NCBI GenBank assembly: GCA_963693365.1
Contig: CAVNZM010000004.1
Span: 13,826,001-13,890,000, forward strand
Length of the DNA stretch: 64,000 nucleotides
Reading direction: 5' to 3'
From: Amoebidium appalachense
Taxonomy: Eukaryota; Ichthyosporea
Shown here: positions 1 to 30,367 of the stretch, piece after piece
Position numbering within the stretch: the first letter of the stretch is position 1
Layout of the letters: each line of letters begins with the position of its first letter
Program-made: the position numbers and the translations under genes
The notes under the pieces: generated by a model
Seen by the model: the letters and a program-made list of their open reading frames with translations, nothing else
What the model was told of the DNA's origin: nothing
Database searches by the model: none

Positions 1-1243
1 AGCGATCTGGGGCAACTGCAGCGCTGCGCTGGCGGATCTGTTGTTGGCAACCGTGATGATGTCATCAGGCTGCACATTTCACCGGATTTCATATTTTCAA
101 CATGGTTTTCCGGTGTTTGCAGGTGCATGGTGTACATCCAATCATATAATTCTAGAAAGAATCAAAATTTGGCGGGCTGCCCTGATGCTTACGTAAGTTT
201 GCCGTTGCTGGCTTGAAGGACGTGTGCCGAATTGCCAATGATCAGAGGGAGTGTGCCGAAGTTGTTAGAGGCTGACCATGCAAAGCACTTGTGACATGCA
301 GAAGGAACTTGTATAAGCACACCTACACGACTATATTAAGAAAGACCTCTTTAGATTTTTTTGTTGTCCAAGCAGATGTCGATGTATACATGAGTAGAGC
401 AAACACAAGTAGAGGTCACTGTTAGGGTCAGGTAGAATGGCAGAGGCGGAGGCTTACGAGGGGGAGGTGGCGACGGAGGAGCAGCTGGAAGAAGGGTAGG
501 TACCCTGCTCCCATAGTATGTGCTGGGCATGACGGGCTGGTGACGTTGGCCAGAGCTACACAACGCCACAGGCACACACACACACACGCAAGTGTACCTG
601 AAAGTACAAAGTGGACACTTCAGCAAACACTTGTACAAGGACGTCCGGCGGTTTAGGAAGACCAGGCTCTAAATACGTATGCAAACAAACCATCTACACA
701 CAGACGCGCATAAAAACACGCTCGCACACATATACCCGCTCATTTGGGCGCTGGTCGACAAACATGCCTACACACCACACACACACTCGCGCGCGCTGCG
801 CGCGCGCGCGCGCACGCAAGCACACAGACGCAGGCACAAGCCTAAAAGAGAGAAAAAGACATACGCTACAGCACTTACACGTAGCCCACACACATACATC
901 CACAAGACACACGCATACACAAGCATGAGGCCCTGAGCACAGTGTCACCAGGGTGTGCTACGCGCGCCCCTCACTTTCACACGTTTAGCACACCATAAGC
1001 AAGTTGGCAAACAAAGGGGGGGGAGGAGAGGAGAAGGGGGGAACCTAGAATGCATTAGAGAGTACAAAGAACACATTCCTGACCGATAACACCATGCAGA
1101 TGCAAACCATACTGAAATATTATGCATAACTAGCAGTGGAACCTTCCCTCCTCCCGCCACTCTGTCACGCACACAACTCTCCCTGTGTGTCGCTCTTTCT
1201 CTCCCTCTCCCTCTCCCTCCCCCCCCCCCCCCCCCCCCTCTCT

Positions 1244-1333
<90 letters not shown>

Positions 1334-1954
1334 CCCCTCCCTCCCCCCTTTTCACTCTCCTTTATGTGTGCTCTGCATTCTGCATGGTGTCCTTCGTTGT
1401 GAATGTGTACTTCGCACTTCAAACCATCCAAACACCCCCTACTCTCTCTCCCCCTCCCCCCCCCCCCCCCCCCTTCCTCCCACCCTTGTTTCTTTGTCTC
1501 CCCTCCCCCCCCCCCTTCCCCCCCAGCACGCATAACTTATCAAAGGTCACTAGGGTGTGCTTGCACGTTGAGGTGTAAGGTTGTCCTTTTGCTGTTAGAC
1601 AGAAACAAATGCTCTTCTTGTTACACGCACCACTCAATTTGTGTACAGGTTCTGGGGCACACAAAAATTGTGGGACATGTGGCTTTGGTTTGAAGGTGGT
1701 TGAAACATGGTTACATACGGCTTTGGTACCTTGGTTAGAGGGCACACATTATTGCCGTGCATATCACAAAGAGCTTGTCACAGGGTGGCTACGAGTTTTG
1801 GAGCAGAGACACTTGTGAATTTCTGCACTGTCTCTGTTGCTTCGAACACCCCTGTGGTTTGGTGAGGAATGTGTGTGGTGATTGGGCTTTTGTTCAACAA
1901 TAACGTTAGCTGCTCATGTTGCACTTTACTGACGTGCCTGGCCACAGGGAATAC
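1..1954. other. 5' flank of NELF-B; repeat-rich, no defended gene
   Basis: The first 216 nt are open in frame 1 and less repetitive than what follows, so they could be the end of an upstream exon, but I recognise no family in them. The rest holds CA-rich stretches (550-930), a CGCG-rich patch (788-815), a C run, a (CT)n tract (1241-1331), C runs near 1457-1475 and 1505-1525, and about 400 nt of plain sequence (1530-1915). A weak match at 1366-1440 to the 3' part of the intronic repeat family at 4958-5180 is visible. Confidence 0.5.
1241..1331. repeat. (CT)n microsatellite
   Basis: An almost pure CT dinucleotide tract about 90 nt long follows a C run (about 1217-1238), upstream of the first NELF-B exon. 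Confidence 0.95.
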
Positions 1955-12803
<10,849 letters not shown>

Positions 12804-13237
12804 CGGAATGTATCTGTAGCAGTTGAACTAGATGGGGAGGGGGGAGGGGAGGGGAAAAGGGGGTCAGCAAGGGGGAGGGGGAGGGGAGGAGGGTAGGTAT
12901 GAATGATTACTGTGGTCTTAATTGAGATCACCATGGCACGGTCGGCATATACACACGTGCACGCACATGCGCACATACACAACCACATTATACAGATACA
13001 CTCGAAACCTGTACCTTGATTATTTTATGACTTCGTAATTTGTACAATATTTTGCAGTTTGTCGTACAAGCAAAACGGTTACAGTACACTTGTTAGCACG
13101 TGCTATTCTTTGTCTGACCCAAATTTCAAACCTAGAAGGGGTGTAGATATTTCTGCCTCATCCACATCATGGGCCTGGTTGTGTTTTTCAACACCAACAA
13201 TGTGCCCTGAAGACTTCAGAGTCAAATTTAGCGGAAC

Positions 13238-13243
13238 AATAAA
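13238..13243 (+). promoter_or_regulatory. Likely poly(A) signal of NELF-B
   Basis: AATAAA about 435 nt after the stop codon, in non-repetitive sequence before the next microsatellite block. Placement is inferred; no cleavage site can be read directly. Confidence 0.4.
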
Positions 13244-13389
13244 ACTTGCTGTTTATCCATATGGTATACATACCGGTGCTAGGTTGCTGTCAGCTACATG
13301 GATGATGCATGGATTTTCGTTGCACGACTTTTTAGGTTATCTCCCCCTCCCCCATCCCCCCCTCTCTCTCTCTCTCTCTCCCCCCCCCC

Positions 13390-13445
<56 letters not shown>

Positions 13446-13446
13446 A

Positions 13447-13478
<32 letters not shown>

Positions 13479-13859
13479 GGTGAGAGAGTGAGACAGACAG
13501 ACACACACACACACGAGAGAGAGAGAGAGAGAGAGAGACTAATGAAAGAAAAGAAAGAAAGAAGGGGGGGGGGGGGGGGGGGGGGGGGGGAAGAAGAACT
13601 AAGTAGAAAGACGAAGGGAAAAAAAGAAAAGAAAAGGAAGGAGAAACAGAAATGTTCGGAGAGGAAGAGAATGGATAAGGTCTAGTTAGGAAGGATTCTG
13701 AAAGCCTTCCAGACTCGTAGAAAGAAATGAAATGGGGGTGTACACGTGACGTGTGTGAGAGCGTGCGTGCGTGCGTGTGTATGTGTGTGTGTGGGTTTCA
13801 GGGTTGGTGGGTGGGTGGTTTTTTTTTTTTTTTCTTCCTTTATTTTATTTTTACTTTTT

Positions 13860-13869
<10 letters not shown>

Positions 13870-13924
<55 letters not shown>
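13870..13924. repeat. poly(dG) tract, 55 nt
   Basis: One of the longest pure homopolymer G runs of the window, directly after a T-rich stretch. Confidence 0.95.
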
Positions 13925-13925
<1 letters not shown>

Positions 13926-14938
13926 GGCACGGTTAAATACGGTCACTGGGTTGGGTGTTCAACCTCGAGCACTCGAAGTACGAGTCGGACTCGGACATAC
14001 GCCCTACAGCTTCGACGTCAGCTACGTTTCAATATTCGTATCCCAACGGTGAACAACAAAAATATTCACATCAGCCATTGCCCGGAAATATTGAATTGCG
14101 CATGCACGCACGTGGAAGCTCTCAGTGCTGCGCGCGAGGCTCTGAGCGCATGCATTCATTTTTATATTGCTGCAGGTCGGGCAATACGTGTAATATCCAA
14201 GTATTAGTCTAGGTATTTTCGTTCATTGTCATGTTGAGATTAGTATATATTGTAATGAGCTTTGGTACTAGTATATACTTCGGTATACCTTGGCTGTGTT
14301 GAATGTGCATATATGCCCCCTGGTTTCTGGCATTTTCAAAGTCTGGCAATACCGTGATATATTTGTATATACAGCTTATATTCACTTATCACAGCAAGGA
14401 ACATGTGCTGTGCATATACAGCTTTTGCACATGTGTGACGGTTTGACAGCTCCCCAGACACGTGCATCATGATTGTCGTATTGCTGCCGCAATGCTGCGT
14501 CTTGAGATTTTGCTTCGCTCCAGACGGTGCACTCCTAGCCAACCAAACAACATTTGGTGTTCCTGGCTTTTATTGGTTCGGACGGCACCACGTCGTGCTT
14601 TCTGAAGCACCATGGAGCAGCAACCAAGAGAGTCTAGAGCGTCTCAAAACCACGCCCCCTGCCTCCATTATCAAACCGACCGTGCCTGTGGCTTCCGGGC
14701 TCCTGCCAGATGATGCTGCCAACACGGTCGCGGTCCGAGGAGCCCGTCACATCTATATGTAGCGTACGTATATAGTAATACCATGTAGACGTCTGACACG
14801 TACACATGCACATGTCTCTGCCGTGCAGCTCTCCACCGCACCACACCCCGGCCGAAAGCTTGCGTCGTATTCTGCATAGAGACGAAATTTGTGTATATAC
14901 GCATGCTGCGCAACCTGGGGATAGCCGGCCGGGAGCCT

Positions 14939-14977
<39 letters not shown>

Positions 14978-15112
14978 GCACAGGCAGGCAGTGGTTTGAT
15001 CAAGCCCCCATAATAATGATGCCATTTTTCCCAGTACTCTAGTTTGTCTGTACACACACGTGGCCGGAAATCGAACGTTTATTTTGATCCCCCCCTCCCA
15101 GGGCCCCCCTCC

Positions 15113-15114
15113 CC

Positions 15115-15199
<85 letters not shown>

Positions 15200-15225
15200 T
15201 AAAAAAAGAAAAAAAAAAAAAAAAA

Positions 15226-15310
<85 letters not shown>

Positions 15311-15327
15311 GGGGGGGGGGGGGGGGG
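15113..15327. repeat. Alternating C / A / G homopolymer block
   Basis: A C run to 15159 passes straight into A (15160-15192), G7, an A-rich stretch to 15225, a 53-nt G run (15226-15278), a single C, A (15280-15302) and G (15303-15327). Unlike the other tracts it mixes three homopolymers without spacer. Confidence 0.9.
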
Positions 15328-15655
15328 CAAACTTCAGCATGCATATGCACCGTGACCCTGACGACACTTTAGGTTAATTATTCAATGAGTGGATTGACGT
15401 TGCCCCATATACATCGAAGTTAATAAGTATCCGTGACAGTCAAACTGTGTAAGTGTTGCCTGCCTCAGGGGTCACTGTTATTGTTGCCTGTTGATAGTAT
15501 CCATACGGTCCAGGAATAATTTTGGGTATGGAGGAGTGGCCAAAATGATACAGTGCATTGATTTCCGTAAATTAGCCGTATGTGTGATGCTATGAGATCA
15601 GTCTGAATGGGTCGGTATACCTGTGGCATATGTAACACATGGCCATGCTATGATG

Positions 15656-16664
15656 CATGCAGGTATGTGCCGTTTAATCATGATGGGCTACATAAAGAAC
15701 CAGCTAGCAAGCTTCCATCGTCAGACCACTCATGACGATTCATAGCACTGTTGTGTCCAGATCCAAGGTGTGAGAGTCTTTACCAGTTAGTCAGTTACCT
15801 TTATCACTGAAATACATGTGCACGACGTCGTGTACGCAGTACTCAAAGTGCACGACGTCGTGTACGCAGTACTCAAACAGTAATTGATCTCTTAGGGAAG
15901 GCTTCAACATCTGGGCCGAAAATGTGGAGTGCCCATGCTACGGTGAGTTGTTGAGGCGTACATGATTTGGGGTGTTGCTAATAGCTAAAGGCACATTACC
16001 TCAGTCTGAAGCCAAATCTTAGTTGCATTGTAATTGTTCCACTCAAGTGATGTGCACTCAGGGCATGTTGTATGGACAGACAGTGACTGATGCTACATAG
16101 AGATGACTGGGCATTGCTATTAATCCGAATCCGGATGAAATTGGCACATGATTATTTACGCACCCCCTCCCTCACTCTCCCCCCCACACCCCCCTCTTTC
16201 TTGAAGTTCTGCAGCCCGCCCACCTGTCCCTGTCCCCCCATGTAAACCTCCTCCCCCCTCCCCCCCTTTATGTGCACACCAATCACAATGGGATAATATA
16301 CTGCAGTGGTTTATTACATAATATAAGACTACTAGGTGCTGACATATGTGTGTGTACATACACACGCACGCACATAGGCACACATGTGTGTGTACATACA
16401 CACGCACGCACATAGGCACACACACATTAACCCATATTTGGGAAGTCGTAATGTGTGTTGAGGGGTGGGGAGCGGGGAGGGGGTGGGAGGGGGGAGGGGA
16501 GGGGGGGGGGGGGGGGAGCGGGATAGGGAGGAGATGTGGATGGGGAAAAAAGGAGGGGGTACTGGCGGGGATCTTTGGGTAGGGGGTGGGGGTGAGAAGA
16601 AGTCTCGTTTGTTGGTTGGTTGGTTGTTGTCTTTTTTTTTTTTTTTGCTTTTTTTTTGTGGGGG

Positions 16665-16700
<36 letters not shown>

Positions 16701-16911
16701 GGGGGGGAGGGGGGCTCAGAACTGCAGTCCGCTGAGGGGCTTGTAATCTAGAATCGTGGGCCACTCGTACAACTATTATCAAATGGGCTAATAGGGGCTA
16801 AGAATGGGTGTATGTAGCCCTTTGGTATCCGAATCCAGCACCCATCTTATAAATCTCTACTATGTTGACCCAGCAGCCCAACCCCTCACTGATTGGTTCG
16901 TGCCGGCACAG
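15656..16911 (+). other. Putative first exon and first intron of the cathepsin-like gene
   Basis: ATGCAG at 15656-15661 is followed by a good donor, GTATGT. Joined to the acceptor at 16912 it would give Met-Gln plus ILLAALAIG, a credible signal peptide; the codon frame has a stop just upstream. This is only a proposal. The interval also carries a 30-bp palindromic tandem repeat (15818-15877), a duplicated CA segment (about 16343-16425), G-rich runs and a long G run near 16660-16700. Confidence 0.3.
15818..15877. repeat. Exact 2 x 30 bp tandem repeat with a 12-bp palindrome
   Basis: Two identical units, each containing the perfect palindrome CACGACGTCGTG (15821-15832 and 15851-15862), whose core GACGTC is the site type bound by CREB/ATF bZIP factors. 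It lies about 1 kb upstream of the first clear cathepsin exon in otherwise plain sequence. Confidence 0.8.
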
Positions 16912-17319
16912 ATCCTGCTTGCCGCCCTAGCCATTGGTTCCGGGTCAGCAGATGCCAACAGAATTGAAGGGGGGCAGAGGGGGGCAAAGGGCAAAGTGCC
17001 GGCCATGTCCCAGGGCAAGACAGATGGGCAGATCAGAGCCATGTTCCCTCCCATCAAGGACCCCTTCAAAGGTTTGTGTTCTGCGCGGACACTCCCCCTA
17101 TAGCCTCTCCGTTCACCCCCCCCCCCCCCCCCCCCTCCTCCCCCCCCTTCTCTTCCCGGGATGGCCTTACAATCGAACATTGTGGAGTCCTGTACACCTT
17201 CCCGTTTATCACCTCCTTAACCCCCTGCCCCCCTCCCAACCAAATTCCCCCCAACCCTGCCCCCTCCTTGCTGGCCTCTTCCGCCGATAACCCCACACCA
17301 CCCCCACTTCCTTCCAAAA

Positions 17320-17352
17320 CTGCACACACACGCACACACGCGCGCACGCACG

Positions 17353-17399
<47 letters not shown>
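17320..17399. repeat. (CA)n microsatellite
   Basis: CA/CG dinucleotide tract in the first intron after the hydrophobic exon of the cathepsin-like gene. Confidence 0.9.
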
Positions 17400-19245
17400 G
17401 AATCCACCCCTGGTTTCCACCTCCCTCCCTAATTGCTTACCGTCTTTTTAGAGAAGGCTTGTCCACACACCTAACTGTAAGCGCATCAGGCAATGCGTTG
17501 CACTACCCCACGACATCCCAATCTGACACACAACAGCCGACCCAAACCTGTTCGGCTTTCTGTCTATCCCCCTCCCCAACCCCCAGACCATTCTTCGCTA
17601 TCACAATCGTCCACTGGAATCGATCCATGTTGTTCAAACCCCAAGTGCCTGACCCCTTAAGCTGTCCCCTATTATATCACCTTGTGAAACCTTCCTGTTA
17701 TTCATGCGTTTACTGTCCCTTACACCTTTTCCCCACCTTAATTTGTCGCTTACATCACCACCCCCCTTAATTTGTAGCCTACACCATAGGCCCGCCTTAA
17801 ACTGACCATACACCACCACCCCACCCTACTCCTTAACCTCACAGAGGCACCCAAGCATGTGGTCCAAAAAGCAACCGGACGCAATCTGGACCCTCTGCCG
17901 GAGGAATTTTAGTGGTGGAAGGTCGATGGGACGGAGATATGCCCCCTGCCTGTGCATGACCAGGGCAGGTGTGGAGGATGCTACGTGTTTGGTGCAATGG
18001 AAGCTATTTCTATGAGGTTCTGCCTGGGTGGGGTCAGTCCGCCCAAGGCAGCAATGTCGACACAGCATGGAATCAACTGCGAGGTCGTTGGAAAGGTGTG
18101 TGTGGTGGGGGGGGGGGGGGGGGGGAGCGGGGGTTTTGAATGTGTGTGTGTGTGTTAGGGGAGGGGGCGGGAAGGGGGAAGAGGAGAAGGAGGGTGGGGA
18201 GCGGGAGGGGGGGGGGGGGGGGTTGCCTGCGTGTGTGTGGGTGGGCTCGTGCATGCGTGTAATTGTGGGCAGGGCGGTGTCCAATGTGCCACCGTGTGTA
18301 TGATTGTCTCTCGTGTGCAGGCTTGTGTGGGCACGGTGTATTACGTAATGAACGTGTGTATGCGGCACCTGCACAACTTGTGTGCACATTTGGTGTACTG
18401 TGTACCTTAGAAGTGTAGAGACATTCGGGGCCAGGCTATGTACTCATCGTTTATAACACACGCGCGGGGGCGCGTGGACACCCACACCCACGAGCGCGCA
18501 CACATGCACGCGGACACACGCACGCACCCACACACGCATAGACACACACGATCAACCCCCCCCCCCCCCCCCCCCCCCCCCCTCCCTCCCGCCCTCACCA
18601 CCACCACCACACCACCACCACCACCAAAAAAAAACAAAAAAAAACAAAACGAACAGGGCTGTGCCGGGGGTCCTGCCTACTCCATCTACAAGATGGCCAA
18701 TCTGGAGGGGACAGCGAACGAGGCCTGCCAGCCCTTTGCCTCCTATGACGTCACCATGAAAACACCGGGAGGTGGCCGGCAGGCATGCATGCGCAACTGC
18801 TGCACTGCCCCTGGAGAGAAATTCAAAGCCTACCGCCTTCATATACCTTTGTGACGGGCTCACAGGATTCGGGCCCTGAGGCTGTGGAGGCAATTAAGGT
18901 GCGTGTAATTGCCAAATATGGACAGTAATAGGATGTTTGCAAATAGAGTCCCCGTGCTCAATTTCGAGTGAGTGCTGTATGGCGACTAGAAACACACATG
19001 ACCTCTTCTTCCCGCTTCCCCCCCCTCCCCCTCTCCCCCCCCCCTACTTCCCCCCACCCCTTCCCTCCTAGTCTAAGTTACCCCAGTCGCCCAATGCTCC
19101 TTTTCTTCTACCCATTAACTCACCTACACCCGCCCACCCAGACGCACACACACACTCACAAGCTTTCACACCCAATCGCTCGTATGTACGTGCCCACACA
19201 CAAACAAACACACACACACACACACACACTGACACACGTGCGTGC

Positions 19246-19291
<46 letters not shown>

Positions 19292-19532
19292 ACACACATA
19301 CGCACATACGGGCACACAGCGTGAGATCTACAAGTATGGGCCGGTGACCGGGTTCTTCCACGTGTACAAGGACCTCTACATACGCAGTCCCACGGCCCAG
19401 TATGCAGGCCCCCACTATGTGACCATAGTGGGCTGGGGCCAGGCTACTGGGTGGTCAAGAACAGCTGGGGCAGTGACTGGGGTATGTCCACACACACCCC
19501 CCCCCCTCCCCCCCCCCCCCCCCCCCCCCCCC

Positions 19533-19563
<31 letters not shown>

Positions 19564-19568
19564 AAGGA

Positions 19569-19590
19569 CACACACACGCACACGCGCGCG

Positions 19591-19678
<88 letters not shown>
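19569..19678. repeat. (CA)n tract preceded by poly(C) and poly(A)
   Basis: In the last cathepsin-like intron: a C run (about 19510-19536), an A run (19538-19565), then about 110 nt of CG/CA dinucleotides. Confidence 0.95.
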
Positions 19679-19679
<1 letters not shown>

Positions 19680-20067
19680 TGTCAAAACTCGCACACGCAC
19701 ACACACCACCACCAAACACCACCCACATGCAGGCAGATACACAGTATGATACACTCATACATACACACAGAGGGGGGGGGGGGGGGGGGGGGGGGGAGAA
19801 ACAGAAAAATTAGAGAGAGAGGGAGAGAGGGGGGCGGGGGGAAGAGAGAGAGAGAGAGAGTGAGAGAGTGAGAGAGATTCCCTCTCTCTGTGTGTGTGTA
19901 CACACGAGTAGCCTCAAATCCTAACTTTCACCATGCAAATCATTGTAGGGCTCAACAATACGGGCTACTCCTACTACGGCTGGCACCAGGGCATGGAGGC
20001 TGGGGTGGTCAGTGGGGTGCCCGACATAGGCCCCAGCAGGGACAGCTACGTGTACATCAACTACTAG

Positions 20068-22591
20068 GCGGGGTACTTGCCTTATTTGGGTAGGCATATC
20101 TTGCGCAAGTATGCAGCGCCAAATATATAACCGTTGTCCACACAAGGCATTTTTTTTTCTGTGTGGAGGCGTATATATTTTTTTTTTTTGGCAAATGTGT
20201 TTCTACATTCAGTTATCTACAGTTACCTTGCCAGTTGTCATTGACTCACAGTTATTATCACAGTAGTACACCTAAAGTAGTTCCTGGTGTAGATGGTGTA
20301 CAAGGGCATGATCTCGGAGCTCACACATCATGCATGCTGTGACCCGTACGGGATATGTATGGCAATGAGCCTAACGGACGTACCAAGCTAACTGCCCCAA
20401 AACCTGTGGAATGCAACCCCCCCTCCCCCCCCCCCCCCCCCCCCCCACCACCACCACCACAACCACCACCATTACCGGTGGGATCACCCGCAAAGGATAA
20501 ATACAAAAGCTACCTGAATGCCCAAAGTGAGGTGATCGAGTGTGAGCCCCCCTCCCCCTCCCCCTTGACACCCCTCCCCACACACATCTTGCTACAGTGC
20601 ATGCAAAGTATGGTTGTTTACAAGTACATATTTGAGCAAATATATCGGTGGTGACAATTTATGGGGTGTAGCGACATTTGTCTGTGTGTGTGCACTCTTG
20701 CCGGGGCGCGTATGTGGATGTGTGTGTGTGCATGTGTGTGTACATGTGCGGGTGCCGGTATTTGTCCGTGTGTGTGACGTTATGTTGGCAAATACCATGG
20801 AATGTCTATCTATCTGCAGAGTCTAACACATGTGCTCCAACCATCATGATGTGTTTGGATTAGCTCCTGCATATGCATATATATACCTCTCGCATTTATA
20901 TATTTTCGTGATCACGATTGTCACTGCATGGATGTATTTACAGTCAGAAGCCCCCCCCTTCCCCCCCCCCTCCCCCCCCCCCTCCCCCTCCCCTCCCTCC
21001 CCCCACCCCTTCTGCCTCTTAACCCGCACCACACACACACACACACACACACACAGGTACATGCACACAAGACATACACACACCTCCACACGTACATATG
21101 CACACACACACACGGAAGCACGCAGGTACACACACACAGACACATGGACACACAAACATACACGCATGCACACACATATGAACACGCACACAACACACAC
21201 ACCACACAGTACCCCACAACTAGCTTGTGGGGCAACTTCACCGGGAGCTAAGGGGTTGGAAAAAGTGACTCGTTTTATGGAGTCCTGAAACTGGTTCTGA
21301 AAAACAGGCTGATTGGCGGCACAGGGTGTGTGTGTGTGCATAGTATGCGCGTGTGTGTAGGTGTGTGTGTGTGTTTGTGTGTGTGCGCATGCAGGTGTGT
21401 GTGTGCGTGTGGGCATGCCAGTGTGTGCCTGTGTCACGGTGTCTGTGTGCCCGTGTGTGTGTGTGTGTCCCGCATTGCACCCCCTCAAAAGTGAGTGACT
21501 GTGTGTGGGAGTGTCTTGTGTGTCATCGTGTGTGTGTGCGTGACACGCGTGTGTGTATGTATGCATGTTTTGGCTGTATGTAGATTTGGGCGTGCGCAGG
21601 CGTGTGTGTATCTATGCATGTGTAGGCTGTATGTAGATTTGGGTGTGCGCAGGCGTGTGTGTATGTATGCATGTGTAGGCTGTATGTAAATTTGGGCGTG
21701 CGCAGGCGTGTGTGTATGTATGCATGTGCAGGCTGTATGTAGATTTGGGTGTGCGCAGGCGTGTGTGTATGTATGCATGTGTAGGCTGTATGTAGATTTG
21801 GGTGTGCGCAGGCGTGTGTGTATGTATGCATGTGTAGGCTGTATGTAGATTTGGGTGTGCGCAGGCGTGTGTGTATGTATGCATGTGTAGGCTGTATGTA
21901 GATTTGGGTGTGCGCAGGCGTGTGTGTATGTATGCATGTGTAGGCTGTATGTAGATTTGGGTGTGCGCAGGCGTGTGTGTATGTATGCACGGTCACGGTA
22001 GGCTGTATGTAGATTTGGGTGTGCCCGTGTGTGTGTGTGTGTCCCGCATTGCACCCCCTCAAAAGTGAGTGACTGTGTGTGGGAGTGTCTGTGCGTCATC
22101 GTGTGCGTGTGTGCGTGACACGCGTATGTGTATGTATGCATGTGTAGGCTGTATGTAGATTTGGGCGTGCGCAGGCGTGTGTGTATGTATGCATGTGTAG
22201 GCTGCATATGTAGATTTGGGTGTGCGCAGGCGTGTGTGTATGTATGCATGTGTAGGCTGTATGTAGATTTGGGTGTGCACAGGCGTGTGTGTATGTATAT
22301 ATGTGTAGGCTGTATGTAGATTTGGGTGTGCGCAGGCGTGTGTACACATGGCACTGCACGTTCATCGAAGAGCGTATGCATGTGTGTGGTGGTTCAAAGT
22401 TTTTATTATATATATGTATATATATATTGGGGGGGGAGGGGGGGGAAGGGGGAGGGGGAGAGGGAGGGGGAGGAGGGAACCATAAAGATTCACAATAATT
22501 AATAGTGCAAGAACACCACCAACACACACAGGCCAATCAGTCCCGGCAGAACGTTCAAGTATCACATGTATGCCAATATGTAGGCTCGTGC
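20068..22591. other. Intergenic region, cathepsin-like to GSK-3
   Basis: After the cathepsin stop come about 330 nt of plain sequence, a C run and CCA repeats (20418-20470), CA-rich DNA and the 53-bp array. The genes on either side converge here (plus-strand cathepsin, minus-strand GSK-3). I see no gene. Confidence 0.5.
21450..22345. repeat. 53-bp minisatellite with higher-order duplication
   Basis: The unit contains GCATGTGTAGGCTGTATGTA and recurs every 53 bp (for instance at 21581, 21634, 21687 and 21740). The unique-looking flank at about 21450-21575 recurs at 22022-22137 and is followed by more units, so the array and its flank were copied together. The minus strand has no stop in any of the three frames of the unit, which produces long spurious open frames. 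Confidence 0.9.
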
Positions 22592-22597
22592 TTTATT
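22592..22597 (-). promoter_or_regulatory. Possible poly(A) signal of GSK-3
   Basis: AATAAA on the minus strand about 500 nt after the GSK-3 stop codon; the 3' UTR between them is non-repetitive. Confidence 0.35.
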
Positions 22598-23100
22598 GCC
22601 ACTTTCGCATAGACAGGCCAAGGCACGGCAAAAACCCCCACACCCAAGCTTGCAGCCTGGGAGATACATACGAGTGGGGCCCGGCCCCTCAGCTTTCCAT
22701 TTGTATGGTGAAAAATACACTAGTCCCCAAAACACGGTGCCACATCACATGTCTACTCAGTAAAATCGATGCATAGCAAGCCCCGGGAATATCCCGCAAA
22801 TTGAATCTGTGTGCTTCCACAGAAACACGGACATCACACCAACAAAGACATAAACTAGAAGTGTACAAGAGGAATAAACAATAATAACACTATACGCGTG
22901 GTTCAAAAAATTACCCCAAAAGACACCATCAACAGAATATATCATGGTAAGTGTATATGCACAGGTGCACCGGTTGCTGGTCTATATTTGTGCCAAACTC
23001 TAATACGTGAGTGGGATTGCAAAAAGTAGGATCTGTTTCGTAATGTGTATGGCGAGCATGTAACCTGCTGCATGTTTAAGCCACCATAATGGCCGAGTCA

Positions 23101-30367
<7,267 letters not shown>

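Larger units (their letters stand above)
12804..15655. other. Intergenic region after NELF-B
   Basis: Holds the NELF-B 3' UTR to a likely poly(A) site after AATAAA at 13238, then C, CA and GA tracts (13366-13538), A/G-rich sequence, a T run and a 55-nt G run (13870-13924). About 800 nt of unremarkable sequence follow (13925-14760) before a G run at 14941-14976 and the mixed homopolymer block at 15113-15327. Open frames here are short and match nothing I know. Confidence 0.5.
16912..20067 (+). pseudogene. Cathepsin-B-like C1A cysteine protease, disrupted
   Basis: Papain-family lysosomal or secreted endopeptidase by homology. Exons: 16912-17071, 17845-18095, 18657-18898, 19320-19481, 19949-20067. 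Visible landmarks: a hydrophobic start (ILLAALAIGSGSADA), DQGRCGGCYVFGAMEAIS around the catalytic Cys (usually CGSCW), GCAGGPAYSIYK, the His block GPHYVTIVGWG, the Asn block KNSWGSDWG, and an ending that matches the cathepsin B C-terminus (VVSGVPDI). The alignment is B-like (FGAMEAIS) with no readable occluding loop. Three breaks: an in-frame TAG at 17910-17912 inside the conserved LPEEF-WWKVDG segment; a 1-nt loss in exon 3 near 18840; a 1-nt loss in exon 4 near 19440. Exon lengths 242 and 162 are each one short of what phase requires. Splice sites and catalytic residues remain, so decay is young, or these are assembly errors. Confidence 0.7.

Noticed and set aside
1-216. Open frame from base 1 as the tail of an upstream gene
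   Set aside because: No recognisable family and no clear splice acceptor; kept only as a note.
13059-13685. 208-codon plus-strand frame after NELF-B
   Set aside because: The first 90 codons are non-repetitive but contain the likely NELF-B poly(A) signal; the rest is CA/GA microsatellite. No family resemblance.
21485-22381. 298-codon minus-strand frame rich in HMHTYTHACAHPNLHTAY
   Set aside because: Translation of the 53-bp minisatellite; all three minus frames are open and the repeat length is not a codon multiple.
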